In this document: piece by piece, positions 27,979-36,555 of the stretch
How the letters are laid out: each line of letters opens with the position of its first letter
Numbering within the stretch: position 1 is the first letter of the stretch
Assembly: GCF_017743865.1 (NCBI RefSeq)
Contig: NZ_JAGHRJ010000006.1
Coordinates: forward strand, 248,001-312,000
Length of the DNA stretch: 64,000 nt
Origin: Labrenzia sp. R4_2
GTDB taxonomy: Bacteria > Pseudomonadota > Alphaproteobacteria > Rhizobiales > Stappiaceae
Direction: 5' to 3'
Translations under genes and position numbers: made by a program
Notes under the pieces: generated by a model
Told to the model about the DNA's origin: nothing
The model's input: the letters and a program-made list of their open reading frames with translations, nothing else
Database searches by the model: none

Positions 27979-28758
27979 TCAGCCGTCCATCCGCATAGCT
28001 ATTCCGGCATCCGTCATATGTTGTTTGGCTTCGTGGATCGTGTATTCGCCGAAATGGAAAATGGATGCAGCAAGCACTGCGGTCGCGTGGCCGTCCCGAA
28101 TGCCTTCCACCATGTGATCCAAAGTACCGACACCGCCGGAAGCAATCACCGGCACAGGCACCGCGTCGGCAATCGCTCGGGTCAGCGCAAGATTGTAACC
28201 GGACTTGGTACCGTCGCGGTCCATCGAAGTCACCAGAAGCTCGCCTGCGCCGAGGGCAACAACGTTCTTGGCAAATTCAATGGCATCAATCCCGGTCGGG
28301 GTGCGGCCGCCGTGGGTGAAGATCTCGAACTTGTCCGGTGCACCCGGCTCATTGACCTGCTTTGCGTCAATCGAGACAACAATGCACTGAGCGCCAAATT
28401 TCTCGGCGGCTTCTTTCACGAATTGCGGATTTTTGACCGCAGCCGTATTGATCGAAACCTTGTCCGCTCCGGCGATCAGAAGCTTGCGGATGTCTTCCAC
28501 GGTGCGCACACCGCCGCCGACCGTCACCGGCATGAAACACGCCTCAGCAGTCCGGCGAACCACATCATAGATTGTGTCCCGGCCTTCATGGCTGGCGGTG
28601 ATGTCCAGAAAGCAGAGCTCGTCTGCCCCGGCCGCATCATAGGCCTTTGCCGCTTCCACCGGATCTCCGGCATCCACGAGGTCCACGAAATTGACGCCCT
28701 TGACGACACGGCCGTCCTTCACGTCCAGGCAGGGAATGACACGGGATTTAAGGGTCAT
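27979..28758 (-). CDS. hisF: Imidazole glycerol phosphate synthase, cyclase subunit
   Basis: A 259-aa (beta/alpha)8 barrel. It uses ammonia delivered by HisH to close the imidazole ring, yielding IGP and AICAR. Catalytic Asp is in '[15 protein letters not shown]' and the second Asp in '[12 protein letters not shown]'. Phosphate-binding loops are 'TVGGGVRT' and 'ASGGVGT'. It is five bases downstream of hisA, so coupled translation is likely. Confidence 0.97.
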   Translation of the reverse strand: MTLKSRVIPCLDVKDGRVVKGVNFVDLVDAGDPVEAAKAYDAAGADELCFLDITASHEGRDTIYDVVRRTAEACFMPVTVGGGVRTVEDIRKLLIAGADKVSINTAAVKNPQFVKEAAEKFGAQCIVVSIDAKQVNEPGAPDKFEIFTHGGRTPTGIDAIEFAKNVVALGAGELLVTSMDRDGTKSGYNLALTRAIADAVPVPVIASGGVGTLDHMVEGIRDGHATAVLAASIFHFGEYTIHEAKQHMTDAGIAMRMDG

Positions 28759-28763
28759 GGTTT

Positions 28764-29498
28764 TTAGCTCCGGCTGGCGCGGATCAGATCCATCGCTTCC
28801 CTGGGATCGAGACGGCCGTCATAGAGTGCGCGGCCGGAGATTGCCCCTTCCAGAATGGCGCAATCCGGCTCCAAAAGACGGTGAATGTCGTCGATCGACG
28901 CAAGACCACCGGAGGCGATTACCGGGATGGAGACAGCTTTTGCAAGCTCCAGGGTCGACGGGATGTTGAGGCCTTTCAAGATCCCGTCGCGGTCGATATC
29001 GGTGTAGATGATCGCGGAAACACCGGCGTCTTCGAACTGCTTGGCAAGATCAACGGCGGTCAGTTCAGATGTTTCCGCCCAGCCCTCGACCGCGACATAG
29101 CCGCCCTTGGCATCAATACCGACGGCCACCTTGCCGGGAAATTTTTTGCAGGCTTCCTTCACCAAATTCGGGTCGCGCACGGCGACCGTGCCGAGAATGA
29201 CCCGCGAGATACCCTTCTCCAGCCAGGCTTCGATGTGGTCCAGGGTCCGGATCCCGCCGCCCAGCTGAACCGGGTTTTTCGTTGACCCCAGAATGGCATC
29301 GACCGCAGCACCATTGACGCTTTCACCGGCAAAGGCGCCGTTCAGGTCGACAACGTGCAGCCACTCGAACCCCTGGTCCTCGAAGGCCTTGGCCTGAGCG
29401 CCGGGGTCATCATTGAACACGGTCGCCTGATCCATGTCGCCGAGCTTGAGGCGCACGCACTGGCCGTCTTTCAGGTCGATGGCGGGAAACAGGATCAT
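28764..29498 (-). CDS. hisA: ProFAR isomerase (HisA)
   Basis: A 244-aa (beta/alpha)8 barrel that isomerises ProFAR to PRFAR. The catalytic Asp pair lies in '[14 protein letters not shown]' and '[10 protein letters not shown]'. Phosphate loops are 'QLGGGIRT' and 'ASGGL'. It starts just behind a small DUF1330 gene and is followed by hisF at five bases. Confidence 0.97.
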   Translation of the reverse strand: MILFPAIDLKDGQCVRLKLGDMDQATVFNDDPGAQAKAFEDQGFEWLHVVDLNGAFAGESVNGAAVDAILGSTKNPVQLGGGIRTLDHIEAWLEKGISRVILGTVAVRDPNLVKEACKKFPGKVAVGIDAKGGYVAVEGWAETSELTAVDLAKQFEDAGVSAIIYTDIDRDGILKGLNIPSTLELAKAVSIPVIASGGLASIDDIHRLLEPDCAILEGAISGRALYDGRLDPREAMDLIRASRS

Positions 29499-29504
29499 CT
29501 TATC

Positions 29505-29792
29505 TTACATTCCTTCCACGATGACGATCTCGCCATCGGCTACTTTCTGGCGGATTTTGACCGCTTCCTGATATTCTGGCGAGTTATAGCAATCGACTGC
29601 GTGTTGGAAGCTCGGAAATTCAATAATGACGTTCCGGGCGCGGCCCTGGCCTTCGATGGCGTCGGTTTTGCCGCCGCGGGCGAGGAAATTCGCGCCGAAG
29701 CGTTCAAATGCAGGCTTTGCCGTCTCTACATAAGCCGGATAGCCATCCGGATCCCGTACGTCCACCCGTGCAACCCAATATCCCTTGGCCAT
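29505..29792 (-). CDS. DUF1330 family protein
   Basis: A 95-aa ferredoxin-like (dimeric alpha/beta barrel) protein of DUF1330. Features are 'KGYWVARVDVRDPDGY', 'FLARGGKTDAIEGQGRARNVIIEFPS' and 'AVDCYNSPEYQEAVKIR'. It sits between hisH and hisA with short gaps on both sides, so it is in the his transcript. No role in histidine synthesis is known. The biochemical function of DUF1330 is unsettled. Confidence 0.85.
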   Translation of the reverse strand: MAKGYWVARVDVRDPDGYPAYVETAKPAFERFGANFLARGGKTDAIEGQGRARNVIIEFPSFQHAVDCYNSPEYQEAVKIRQKVADGEIVIVEGM

Positions 29793-29811
29793 TGTTCTCT
29801 CCCCGTCGTGT

Positions 29812-30465
29812 TTAAGGTGTCCAGTCCAGAAAATTGGCGATCAGCTCAAGACCGAGCCGTTGACTTTTTTCCGGGTGGAACTGTGTTCCGATCATGTTGT
29901 CTCTGGCGACCATTGCCGTGAACGTGCCGGCGTAATCGAAGGTTGCCAGCCGGTCCGCGTCGTTGGCGCAAGAAAAATGATATGAGTGCACGAAATAGGC
30001 ATGCAGTCCGTTTGGTCCTGTCTCGATCCCCCGGAAGACCGGATGGCTTTCCGGTTTCACATTAATGGTGTTCCAGCCCATATGCGGGATCTTGAGGGTC
30101 TGATCAGCTGGTTTCATCTCGGTGACGTCGCCCGAGATCCAGTCGAAACCGTCTATTGTCTCAAATTCCAGGCCGCGGCTTGCCATCAACTGCATGCCGA
30201 CGCAGATCCCGAAAAACGGCTTGCCCTGTTTGTGAACGGCCTCTTCAAGGGCGTCCGGCATCCCGTCGACCGCCCAAAGGCCGCGTTTACAGTCGGCGAA
30301 CGCTCCGACGCCGGGCAGCACAATCCGATCTGCCTTGCGCACCCTGTCAGGATCGGCGGTGACGATCACATCTGGAACATGGGCATGAGCGCGGGCCGCG
30401 CGCTCGAACGCCTTTTCGGCTGAGCGCAAATTGCCCGAACCGTAATCGATGATCGCAATTGTCAT
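29812..30465 (-). CDS. hisH: Imidazole glycerol phosphate synthase, glutamine amidotransferase subunit
   Basis: A 217-aa class I glutaminase that passes ammonia to HisF. The nucleophile Cys is in '[10 protein letters not shown]', and the His-Glu pair in '[10 protein letters not shown]'. The N-terminus '[13 protein letters not shown]' is typical. Its ATG overlaps the stop of the upstream DUF2628 gene by three bases (ATGA), indicating translational coupling. Confidence 0.96.
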   Translation of the reverse strand: MTIAIIDYGSGNLRSAEKAFERAARAHAHVPDVIVTADPDRVRKADRIVLPGVGAFADCKRGLWAVDGMPDALEEAVHKQGKPFFGICVGMQLMASRGLEFETIDGFDWISGDVTEMKPADQTLKIPHMGWNTINVKPESHPVFRGIETGPNGLHAYFVHSYHFSCANDADRLATFDYAGTFTAMVARDNMIGTQFHPEKSQRLGLELIANFLDWTP

Positions 30466-30965
30466 TGACGGGTCTCCGGACCAAGCGTCAGACCGACAAC
30501 CTGCTCGCTTCCGATCCTTGGAATGATCGGATTGGTGGCTGGCCGCGTGGTCTGCTGGTCTCTTGTAATTGGGGTCTGTTCTTTGTTCATGCGATTGGCG
30601 AAGAACCGGATTTCAGCTTCTTCCCGGCCGTTCCCTTCGGCAACACCGACCATTTGCCATCCCTTGCGCTCCAAGGACCAGCAGCGCAGCGCCTGGGCCT
30701 CAAACCCGAACAGGATGGCAATCGCAAAGGCTGCGATGCCCATGGCAGCGCCGCCCAAGGAGAGCGCGGCGATTTCGATCACCAGGGTGACAGCCAGATA
30801 GCCTAGCAACACCAGCCACATCCGATGAAAAAGGATCCACGGAATGGAAAACAGGAAGGCAAGCGGCGAAAACTTGTCCGGCACGAATTGCATCCGGCCG
30901 GTGATTTCCGGGTCGCCATTAAGCGATTCAAATTCGGGCGGTGCCATCACGACGTAACTGGTCAT
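30462..30965 (-). CDS. DUF2628 membrane protein in the his operon
   Basis: A 167-aa protein with a soluble N-terminus ('[24 protein letters not shown]') and about two to three membrane helices between residues 45 and 95, followed by a charged, Pro-rich tail. This is the DUF2628 layout found between hisB and hisH in many rhizobia. Its stop overlaps the hisH start. The function is unknown; conservation of position hints at co-expression and not at a catalytic role in histidine synthesis. Confidence 0.82.
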   Translation of the reverse strand: MTSYVVMAPPEFESLNGDPEITGRMQFVPDKFSPLAFLFSIPWILFHRMWLVLLGYLAVTLVIEIAALSLGGAAMGIAAFAIAILFGFEAQALRCWSLERKGWQMVGVAEGNGREEAEIRFFANRMNKEQTPITRDQQTTRPATNPIIPRIGSEQVVGLTLGPETRQ

Positions 30966-31061
30966 GTGCCAATCCGTTCTTCGAAGTTGCTAGATCAGCG
31001 AGCATTAAATCAGAATTGATTTTACGCCCAAACCTGATCGCTTTTAAGTGGTCGAGCGTCT

Positions 31062-31087
31062 TTGGGCGTTTCAATCAAAACGCCCAA
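31062..31087 (-). terminator. Hairpin just after hisB
   Basis: TTGGGCGTTT (31062-31071) and AAACGCCCAA (31078-31087) are perfect complements around six bases. They lie 10 bases beyond the hisB stop. No T-run follows, so it may be a partial terminator or an mRNA-stabilising hairpin between hisB and the rest of the operon. Confidence 0.4.
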
Positions 31088-31097
31088 TGCTCTAGCC

Positions 31098-31691
31098 TTA
31101 ACCGCCGAGCTGACCTTTGGTGGTCGGCACGCGGTCGGCCTGACGCGGGTCGATCTCAATTGCCTTGCGCAGCGTCCGGGCCACGGCCTTGAAGCAGGTT
31201 TCGGCGATATGGTGACAGTTTGATCCGTAGAGATTGGCGATATGAAGCGTCAGACCGCCGTTCATGGCAAATGCGCGGAAGAATTCTTCAAATAGCTCCG
31301 TGTCGAAGTCGCCGACCTTGTCGCGGTCAAAGGTTACGTCCCAGACAAGGAAAGGGCGTCCGGACACATCCAGCGCGCAGCGTGTCAGGGCCTCGTCCAT
31401 GGCTAGATGCGTATCCGCATACCGCGTAATTCCGGCCATGTCTCCGATTGCCTTGGATAGAGCCTGACCGAGGGCAATGCCGGTGTCTTCGACCGTATGG
31501 TGAAAATCGATATGCGTGTCGCCGTCCGCGCGAACCTTGATGTCGATCAGCGAATGGCGCGCCAGTTGTTCCAGCATATGGTCAAAGAACCCGACACCGG
31601 TCTGGACGTCATAGGCGCCCGTTCCGTCCAGGTTGATCTCGACCGAAATTTTGGTTTCCTTGGTGTCGCGCGATACGCTCGCTGTGCGCAT
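31098..31691 (-). CDS. hisB: Imidazoleglycerol-phosphate dehydratase
   Basis: A 197-aa monofunctional IGPD that dehydrates IGP to imidazole acetol phosphate. The manganese-binding His motifs are seen: '[12 protein letters not shown]', '[10 protein letters not shown]', '[12 protein letters not shown]'. It is the first gene of the his run read leftward and probably follows a promoter in the 244-base gap facing pyrF. It lacks the phosphatase domain of E. coli HisB. Confidence 0.96.
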   Translation of the reverse strand: MRTASVSRDTKETKISVEINLDGTGAYDVQTGVGFFDHMLEQLARHSLIDIKVRADGDTHIDFHHTVEDTGIALGQALSKAIGDMAGITRYADTHLAMDEALTRCALDVSGRPFLVWDVTFDRDKVGDFDTELFEEFFRAFAMNGGLTLHIANLYGSNCHHIAETCFKAVARTLRKAIEIDPRQADRVPTTKGQLGG

Positions 31692-31935
31692 GAAGGGCTA
31701 TCTCCTTTTGAGCCGTCAAAGCTGACCGGCGGCGCAGTTGTAGCAGCCTGAACCATTTAAGAAAATAGCTGAAAACACGACCATTTGCTTCATTTGTCCG
31801 CTACCGGAAAGTGGGTCAGTATTGGTTGTTTGTGACATCGTTTGTGAGTAGAGCTCACAAGGGGGCTGCGATATTCGGTAGTGCGGCGATATCCTTGGTG
31901 TTAGGAACGGGCAGATTTGCCACCAGGAGTTTCCA

Positions 31936-32661
31936 ATGCCGACAAGCCGCTTTGCCCCGAAAACAGCGCTCGAGCGCTTGATGCTGCCGCTTGATGTTCC
32001 GACCGTCGCTGAGGCGGAGACGCTGGTCAAACAGACGGAAGGCGCGGTCGGCGTCTACAAGATCGGCATGGAACTGCAGTTTGCCGGTGGTCTCGAGTTC
32101 GCCCGTGAGCTTGCCGAGAGTGGCCATAAAATCTTTCTGGACGTGAAACTCCACGACATCGACAACACCATCACAAAGGCGGTGCGCAATGTCGCCAAGA
32201 TGGGCATGACCTTCATGACGGTGCATGCCTATCCCAAAACCATGCGCGCTGCGCTGAAGGGTCTGGCGGAAGAAGGCAATCCGGATCTGTGTATTCTCGG
32301 GGTGACGGTTCTGACCTCTATGGATGAAGGCGATCTGGTGGCCGCCGGATACACCGGCCCGATTGCGGGCGTCGTCGAGGCCCGGGCAAAGGATGCCAAA
32401 CTTGCCGGAATGGGCGGGATTGTGTGCGCACCGACAGAATCGGCAGAAATGCGCAAGGTTCTCGGCGATGAGCTGGTCATTGTCACACCGGGGATCCGGC
32501 CGGCGGGCAGCGCTGCGGGAGATCAGCGCCGGGTGATGACACCGGCCGACGCGATCAAGGCTGGCAGCGATTATCTCGTCATTGGCCGCCCGATTTCAAA
32601 GGCAGATAACCCGAGAGCCGCCGCCGAAGCCGTCGTTGAGGAAATTTCTTCGGCGCTTTGA
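31936..32661 (+). CDS. pyrF: Orotidine 5'-phosphate decarboxylase
   Basis: A 241-aa (beta/alpha)8 enzyme making UMP from OMP. The catalytic tetrad segment 'DVKLHDID' gives Asp69, Lys71 and Asp74. 'LGVTVLTS', 'TPGIRP' and 'GRPI' are the phosphate- and base-binding blocks. The ATG follows CCAGGAG. It is a single gene facing hisB. It converges on the ornithine cyclodeaminase gene, with no obvious terminator between. Confidence 0.96.
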   Translation: MPTSRFAPKTALERLMLPLDVPTVAEAETLVKQTEGAVGVYKIGMELQFAGGLEFARELAESGHKIFLDVKLHDIDNTITKAVRNVAKMGMTFMTVHAYPKTMRAALKGLAEEGNPDLCILGVTVLTSMDEGDLVAAGYTGPIAGVVEARAKDAKLAGMGGIVCAPTESAEMRKVLGDELVIVTPGIRPAGSAAGDQRRVMTPADAIKAGSDYLVIGRPISKADNPRAAAEAVVEEISSAL

Positions 32662-32766
32662 GATGAGATGCAAAGGAGCCCGAAACCTTAGCCGGACAGC
32701 AGTGGGCTTGGCCCAAGGCTCCCTAACGCTTCATCTCCTAGCAGCACGGCCATATTTGCGATCTCA

Positions 32767-33855
32767 TTAGGCCGCCCTGTCGTCGCCGTTGCTGGCATCT
32801 GAGCGTAGAACCATGCCGTAGAGATCGCGCGGGTCGTCCGGGTCTGCGAGAAGATCTAGTTTTTCGAAGTGACCCGTGCTCGGCAGCATATCGTTGACAT
32901 ACCGAAGGGCGGAAAAGTCCTCGATGGCAAAGCCGACGCTGTCGAACAACGTGATCTGAGTATCAGAGGTTCTGCCTTCCGCATGGCCTGCATAGACCTG
33001 CCATAGCTCCGTTACCGGATGATCGGCATCGAGCTGTTGGAGTTCGCCCTCTTCGCGGGTTTGTTCGGGCAGTTCCACGAAAATATCGGACCGGAGCAGG
33101 ATGTCCTTGTGCAGTTCGGTCTTGCCGGGGCAGTCGCCGCCAATCGCATTGATGTGAACGCCAGATCCCACCATGTTGTCGGTCAGGATCGTGGCATACC
33201 GTTTGTCGGCCGTTACCGTTGTGATGATTTCGGCGCCTTCTATGGCATCTTCCGGCGTTTTGCAGATCGTTACATTCAATCCGGAGTGCGCGAGGTTTCG
33301 CGCAAGCCGCAGGCTGGCCGCCGGTTCAATGTCATAGGCGCGGATATCGGTGATGCCGAGCATGTCCTTGAAGGCCAGACACTGGAAATCAGACTGTGCG
33401 CCATTTCCGATGATCGCCATGGTTTTTGAGTTCTTTGGCGCCAGATATTTCGCCGCGAGCGCAGAATTGGCAGCTGTCCGCAGCGCGGTCAGGATCGTCA
33501 TTTCCGTGAACAGCACCGGATAGCCGGTCGACATGCGCGACAGCACACCAAAGCCGGTCACGGTCTGCATACCGGTGCGTGTGTTGCCCGGATGCCCGTT
33601 GACGTATTTGAAGCCGAAATACTCGTCATCGCTCGCCGGCATCAACTCGATCACGCCTTGCGGTGCATGTGCCGGAATCCGGGGCTTCTTGTCGAAGCTC
33701 TCCCAACGGCGGAAATCCTGCTCGATATACTCGGCGATGCCGCGCATGAAGGTCTCTGCACCAATGGCCCGAACGTTGCGCATCATGTTGTCGACACTGA
33801 CAAAAGGCACGTAAGCCAGATCGGACGGGTTTGGGTTGTGAAGGGTCTCAGTCAT
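32767..33855 (-). CDS. Ornithine cyclodeaminase
   Basis: A 362-aa member of the OCD/mu-crystallin family, which converts ornithine to proline with release of ammonia using bound NAD. The NAD loop is 'MAIIGNGAQSDFQCLAFK'. The active-site Asp lies in 'INAIGGDCPGKTEL' (the family G-G-D-x-P). 'KYVNGHPGNTRTG' is the substrate Lys/Arg segment. It starts seven bases after the arginase stop, with GAGGA as ribosome site. With arginase it makes a two-step arginine-to-proline route, as in the Agrobacterium arc/ocd cluster. Confidence 0.92.
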   Translation of the reverse strand: MTETLHNPNPSDLAYVPFVSVDNMMRNVRAIGAETFMRGIAEYIEQDFRRWESFDKKPRIPAHAPQGVIELMPASDDEYFGFKYVNGHPGNTRTGMQTVTGFGVLSRMSTGYPVLFTEMTILTALRTAANSALAAKYLAPKNSKTMAIIGNGAQSDFQCLAFKDMLGITDIRAYDIEPAASLRLARNLAHSGLNVTICKTPEDAIEGAEIITTVTADKRYATILTDNMVGSGVHINAIGGDCPGKTELHKDILLRSDIFVELPEQTREEGELQQLDADHPVTELWQVYAGHAEGRTSDTQITLFDSVGFAIEDFSALRYVNDMLPSTGHFEKLDLLADPDDPRDLYGMVLRSDASNGDDRAA

Positions 33856-33862
33856 GGGGTCC

Positions 33863-34795
33863 TCAATAGCTGCGTGTCGGACGGTCGAAGACGCGGCGGC
33901 CGAACAAGCTGCCGGTCAGGTCGACCATCAAACGGGCGGTCTTGCCGCGGTCATCCAAAAAGGGATTGAGTTCAACGAGGTCGAGCGATGTCACGAGGCC
34001 GCTGTCGTGAAGCATTTCCATGACCAGGTGCGCTTCACGGAACGTGGCCCCGCCCGGAACGGTGGTGCCGACGGCTGGAGCAATGTCCGGATCCAGAAAA
34101 TCCACATCGAGGCTCACGTGCAGCAGGCCATTTTCGGCGCGTACGCGATTGAGGAATGGGTGAAGGAGTTTGCCGATCCCCTCTTCGTCAATCCGGCGCA
34201 TATCGGACACACCTGCGCCATGCCGGACAAGAAAGTCTCGCTCAGCCTCGTCAATGGACCGCACGCCCATGATTTCCACCCGGTTTGCCGAAACCGGGTG
34301 GCTCAAGGGCGCGCCAAGCACGGCATCAAATCCCGGCAAGCCACAAGCGAACGCAAGCGGTGTTCCATGCAGATTGCCGCTGTCCGTGCTCTCCAGCGTA
34401 TGGAAGTCCGAGTGGGCGTCGAGCCAGAGCACAAACAGGGGCCGGCCCTTGTCAGCAGCAGCCTTTGCCTGCCCGGCCACGGTTCCGGCGGCCAGGGAAT
34501 GGTCACCGCCAAGATAGATCGGAAAACAGTCACCGGTTCCGAGGTCGGAGGCTTTCTTGAAGAGTGACCGGGTCCAGCCGGCATAAGCGCTAAAATTCTT
34601 CACGATCCCGTTGGGCGGGCGGATATCGTCCACCGTTTCCGGTTGGAGATTGCCGTCATCGCGGACGTGATGGCCAAGGGCTTCCAGGGTCTTGGCAAGT
34701 CCCGCCGTCCGGTAGGCATCAGGGCCCATGAGGCAGCCACGCCGCCCTGTACCTTCCTCAACCGGAGCTCCAACAAGAACGATATTTTGCTTCAA
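33863..34795 (-). CDS. Arginase
   Basis: A 310-aa ureohydrolase that splits arginine to ornithine and urea with a binuclear manganese centre. Metal ligands lie in 'LGGDHSLAAGT', 'LWLDAHSDFHT' and 'SLDVDFLDPDIAP'. 'GAPVEEGTGRRGCLMGP' is the arginase N-terminus. There is no ATG in place. TTG at 34795 is preferred because AGAGG lies about nine bases upstream; GTG 34813 and TTG 34834 lack a ribosome site. It forms a unit with ornithine cyclodeaminase and faces an Lrp-type regulator. Confidence 0.9.
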   Translation of the reverse strand: MKQNIVLVGAPVEEGTGRRGCLMGPDAYRTAGLAKTLEALGHHVRDDGNLQPETVDDIRPPNGIVKNFSAYAGWTRSLFKKASDLGTGDCFPIYLGGDHSLAAGTVAGQAKAAADKGRPLFVLWLDAHSDFHTLESTDSGNLHGTPLAFACGLPGFDAVLGAPLSHPVSANRVEIMGVRSIDEAERDFLVRHGAGVSDMRRIDEEGIGKLLHPFLNRVRAENGLLHVSLDVDFLDPDIAPAVGTTVPGGATFREAHLVMEMLHDSGLVTSLDLVELNPFLDDRGKTARLMVDLTGSLFGRRVFDRPTRSY

Positions 34796-34895
34796 GGTCT
34801 TCTGCCTCTGCACCCATGAAGTTTGTTCGGGCAAAGAGTGCTGATTTGACGCGGCGGAGTAAATCCAGAGACTTGATCAAAATAGCGCCCAGATC

Positions 34896-34931
34896 TATCA
34901 TTTTGATAAATAAAAATTATCAGAATGATAA
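34896..34931. promoter_or_regulatory. Twin palindromes, probable Lrp/AsnC-type operator
   Basis: Two near-identical dyads lie in the arginase/Lrp divergent promoter: TATCA-TTT-TGATA (34896-34908) and TTATCA-GAA-TGATAA (34917-34931). Their centres are 22 bases apart, two helical turns, so one protein could bind both on one face. They end just before the regulator ATG (34933). TTGATC (34873) and TATCAT (34896), 17 bases apart, could be the promoter they overlap. Confidence 0.6.
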
Positions 34932-34932
34932 C

Positions 34933-35394
34933 ATGGACAATCTTGACACACGTTTGATATCGCTTCTGCGCCACGATGGCCGAAGGTCGGTTTCCGATTT
35001 GGCAACCGATTTGAAAGTTTCCCGGGCGACCGTTCGCTCCCGCATGGAAAAGCTTATTGAAACCGGCGAAATTCTTGGGTTTACAGCCGTTCTGAGAGAT
35101 GATTGGCGGGACTTGCCGATCAGGGCCGTGACGCTTGTTCATGTTGATGGGCGGAACACAGATCCGGTCAGCAAGGCGCTTGCGGCAATGACTGAAGTGC
35201 GCGCGATTCACTCAACGAATGGCAAGTGGGACCTCGTTCTGGAAATCGCCACCAGAGACCTGGAAGCTTTTGATGATGCCCTTCATCGCATCCGGCTGAT
35301 TCAAGGAATTGCTGGAACGGAAACCAATATCCTTTTGAGCACCCGAAAGGGCCCTGCTGTCTCGGCCGATCACTTCAAGGATGCGCTTGGGTGA
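34933..35394 (+). CDS. Lrp/AsnC family transcriptional regulator (arginine catabolism)
   Basis: A 153-aa regulator with an N-terminal helix-turn-helix ('LISLLRHDGRRSVSDLATDLKVSRATVRSRMEKL'-type region) and a C-terminal RAM ligand-binding domain ('VRAIHSTNGKWDLVLEIATRD'). It faces the arginase-ornithine cyclodeaminase pair, so it probably activates them in response to arginine or ornithine, as related Lrp proteins do. Start 34933 is chosen because it falls directly on the conserved 'LDTRLISLL' helix. The frame open to 34816 has AT-rich promoter DNA instead. Autoregulation through the palindromes upstream is likely. Confidence 0.88.
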   Translation: MDNLDTRLISLLRHDGRRSVSDLATDLKVSRATVRSRMEKLIETGEILGFTAVLRDDWRDLPIRAVTLVHVDGRNTDPVSKALAAMTEVRAIHSTNGKWDLVLEIATRDLEAFDDALHRIRLIQGIAGTETNILLSTRKGPAVSADHFKDALG

Positions 35395-35474
35395 GAATGG
35401 CTCGCAAATCGGGTCGAAGTCCCTAGTGATGGGAGATATAGTCTGGTCAAATTACAGGAAACGATGGTTTTGAC

Positions 35475-36392
35475 ATGACCAAGGCACTCGACCTTTCACA
35501 ACTGGCGTCTAACCCCAAGCCGATCTCTGTCGGTGAGGAAGCGGCTGAAAACTATGCAGTTGTCCGTCAAACGCTGAAACGGATCACAGAAGACTGGCGG
35601 GATCAGCCGACCCTTGAGTTGTTGGCGAAGGAAGCCGGTTTGCAGCCGATCCAGTTGCAGCGGGTGTTTGCGCGCTGGGCTGGGCTCACACCGAAACAGT
35701 TTCTTCAGGCGATTACGCTGGATCATGCCAAAGCGTTGCTGCGCGATACAGCAAGCGTGCTGGATGCCTCATATGAGGTCGGCCTATCGGGCTCGTCCCG
35801 GTTGCACGATCTCTTTGTCACCCATGAAGCGATGACCCCAGGGGATTACCGCAATCGCGGTGCCGGTTTGAACATCGCCTACGGATTTCATCCCTCGCCC
35901 TTCGGCCAGGTGCTGATCATGGCCACTGACAAGGGCCTAGCCGGTCTCGGATTTGCGGACCCCGGGGAAGAGGACAGCGCGCTCAGCGATATGTGCGAGC
36001 GCTGGCCGGCGGCAAGCTTCCACAACGATCCGGAAGCAACAGCCAAATATGCAGGCCGGGTGTTTGACCCAAAGAAGTGGCAGGAAGACCAACCGCTCAA
36101 CATCGTCATGATCGGGACTGATTTTGAGATCCGGGTTTGGCAGACGCTTTTGAAAATCCCGATGGGGAAGGCCACCACCTACTCCGATATCGCGGCCTGC
36201 CTTGGCAAACCGAAAGCGTCCCGGGCTGTTGGGACCGCTGTGGGGCGCAATCCGATTTCCTTCGTCGTGCCCTGCCACCGGGTCTTGGCCAAAGGCGGCA
36301 AACTCGGGGGCTACCACTGGGGCTTGACCCGCAAACGCGCGATTCTTGGGTGGGAAACCGGCCTGTCAGGCCCGGTTCTGGAGTGCGTTTGA
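35475..36392 (+). CDS. Ada-like protein: AraC domain plus O6-methylguanine-DNA methyltransferase, no N-terminal Ada domain
   Basis: A 305-aa protein. Residues about 25-115 are an AraC-type helix-turn-helix ('LELLAKEAGLQPIQLQRVF', 'GLTPKQFLQ'). Residues about 125-300 are the methyltransferase, with Cys267 in the acceptor motif PCHRV and 'GKLGGYHWGLTRKRAIL' behind it. The Cys-rich zinc domain of E. coli Ada, which takes methyl groups from phosphotriesters and activates the regulon, is missing. So damage sensing by that route is not expected. The enzyme should still repair O6-methylguanine; what the AraC domain does is open. AGGAAA lies upstream of the ATG. Confidence 0.9.
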   Translation: MTKALDLSQLASNPKPISVGEEAAENYAVVRQTLKRITEDWRDQPTLELLAKEAGLQPIQLQRVFARWAGLTPKQFLQAITLDHAKALLRDTASVLDASYEVGLSGSSRLHDLFVTHEAMTPGDYRNRGAGLNIAYGFHPSPFGQVLIMATDKGLAGLGFADPGEEDSALSDMCERWPAASFHNDPEATAKYAGRVFDPKKWQEDQPLNIVMIGTDFEIRVWQTLLKIPMGKATTYSDIAACLGKPKASRAVGTAVGRNPISFVVPCHRVLAKGGKLGGYHWGLTRKRAILGWETGLSGPVLECV

Positions 36393-36501
36393 CTCAAACA
36401 CTGAAAAGTGCCCGACAGCGTTTGTAAACTCAGTCATTCTTTCTTGAGGAAACACGGCCTGTGTTGCTGTCCCGGCCTTGCGTTGGGACCTCTATGGGCG
36501 A

Positions 36502-36520
36502 CCCCGGCTCAAGGCCGGGG
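36502..36520. repeat. Hairpin core of the GTCAT repeat family, or terminator
   Basis: CCCCGGC-TCAAG-GCCGGGG repeats the 17-base core found at 3494-3510. It lies downstream of the Ada-like gene and of the exported-protein gene on the other strand. It may be a decayed repeat now acting as a transcription stop; no T-run was seen. Confidence 0.4.
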
Positions 36521-36555
36521 AGGCTCTGCCGAGGTAATAGAGAACAGGGTGCGGT

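Noticed and set aside
34816..34932. Longer start for the Lrp-type regulator
   Set aside because: The added 39 codons come from AT-rich promoter DNA containing the two palindromes. The conserved helix begins at 34933.
36393..36555. Extra small gene after the Ada-like gene
   Set aside because: The short frame there overlaps the repeat hairpin and has no start signal.
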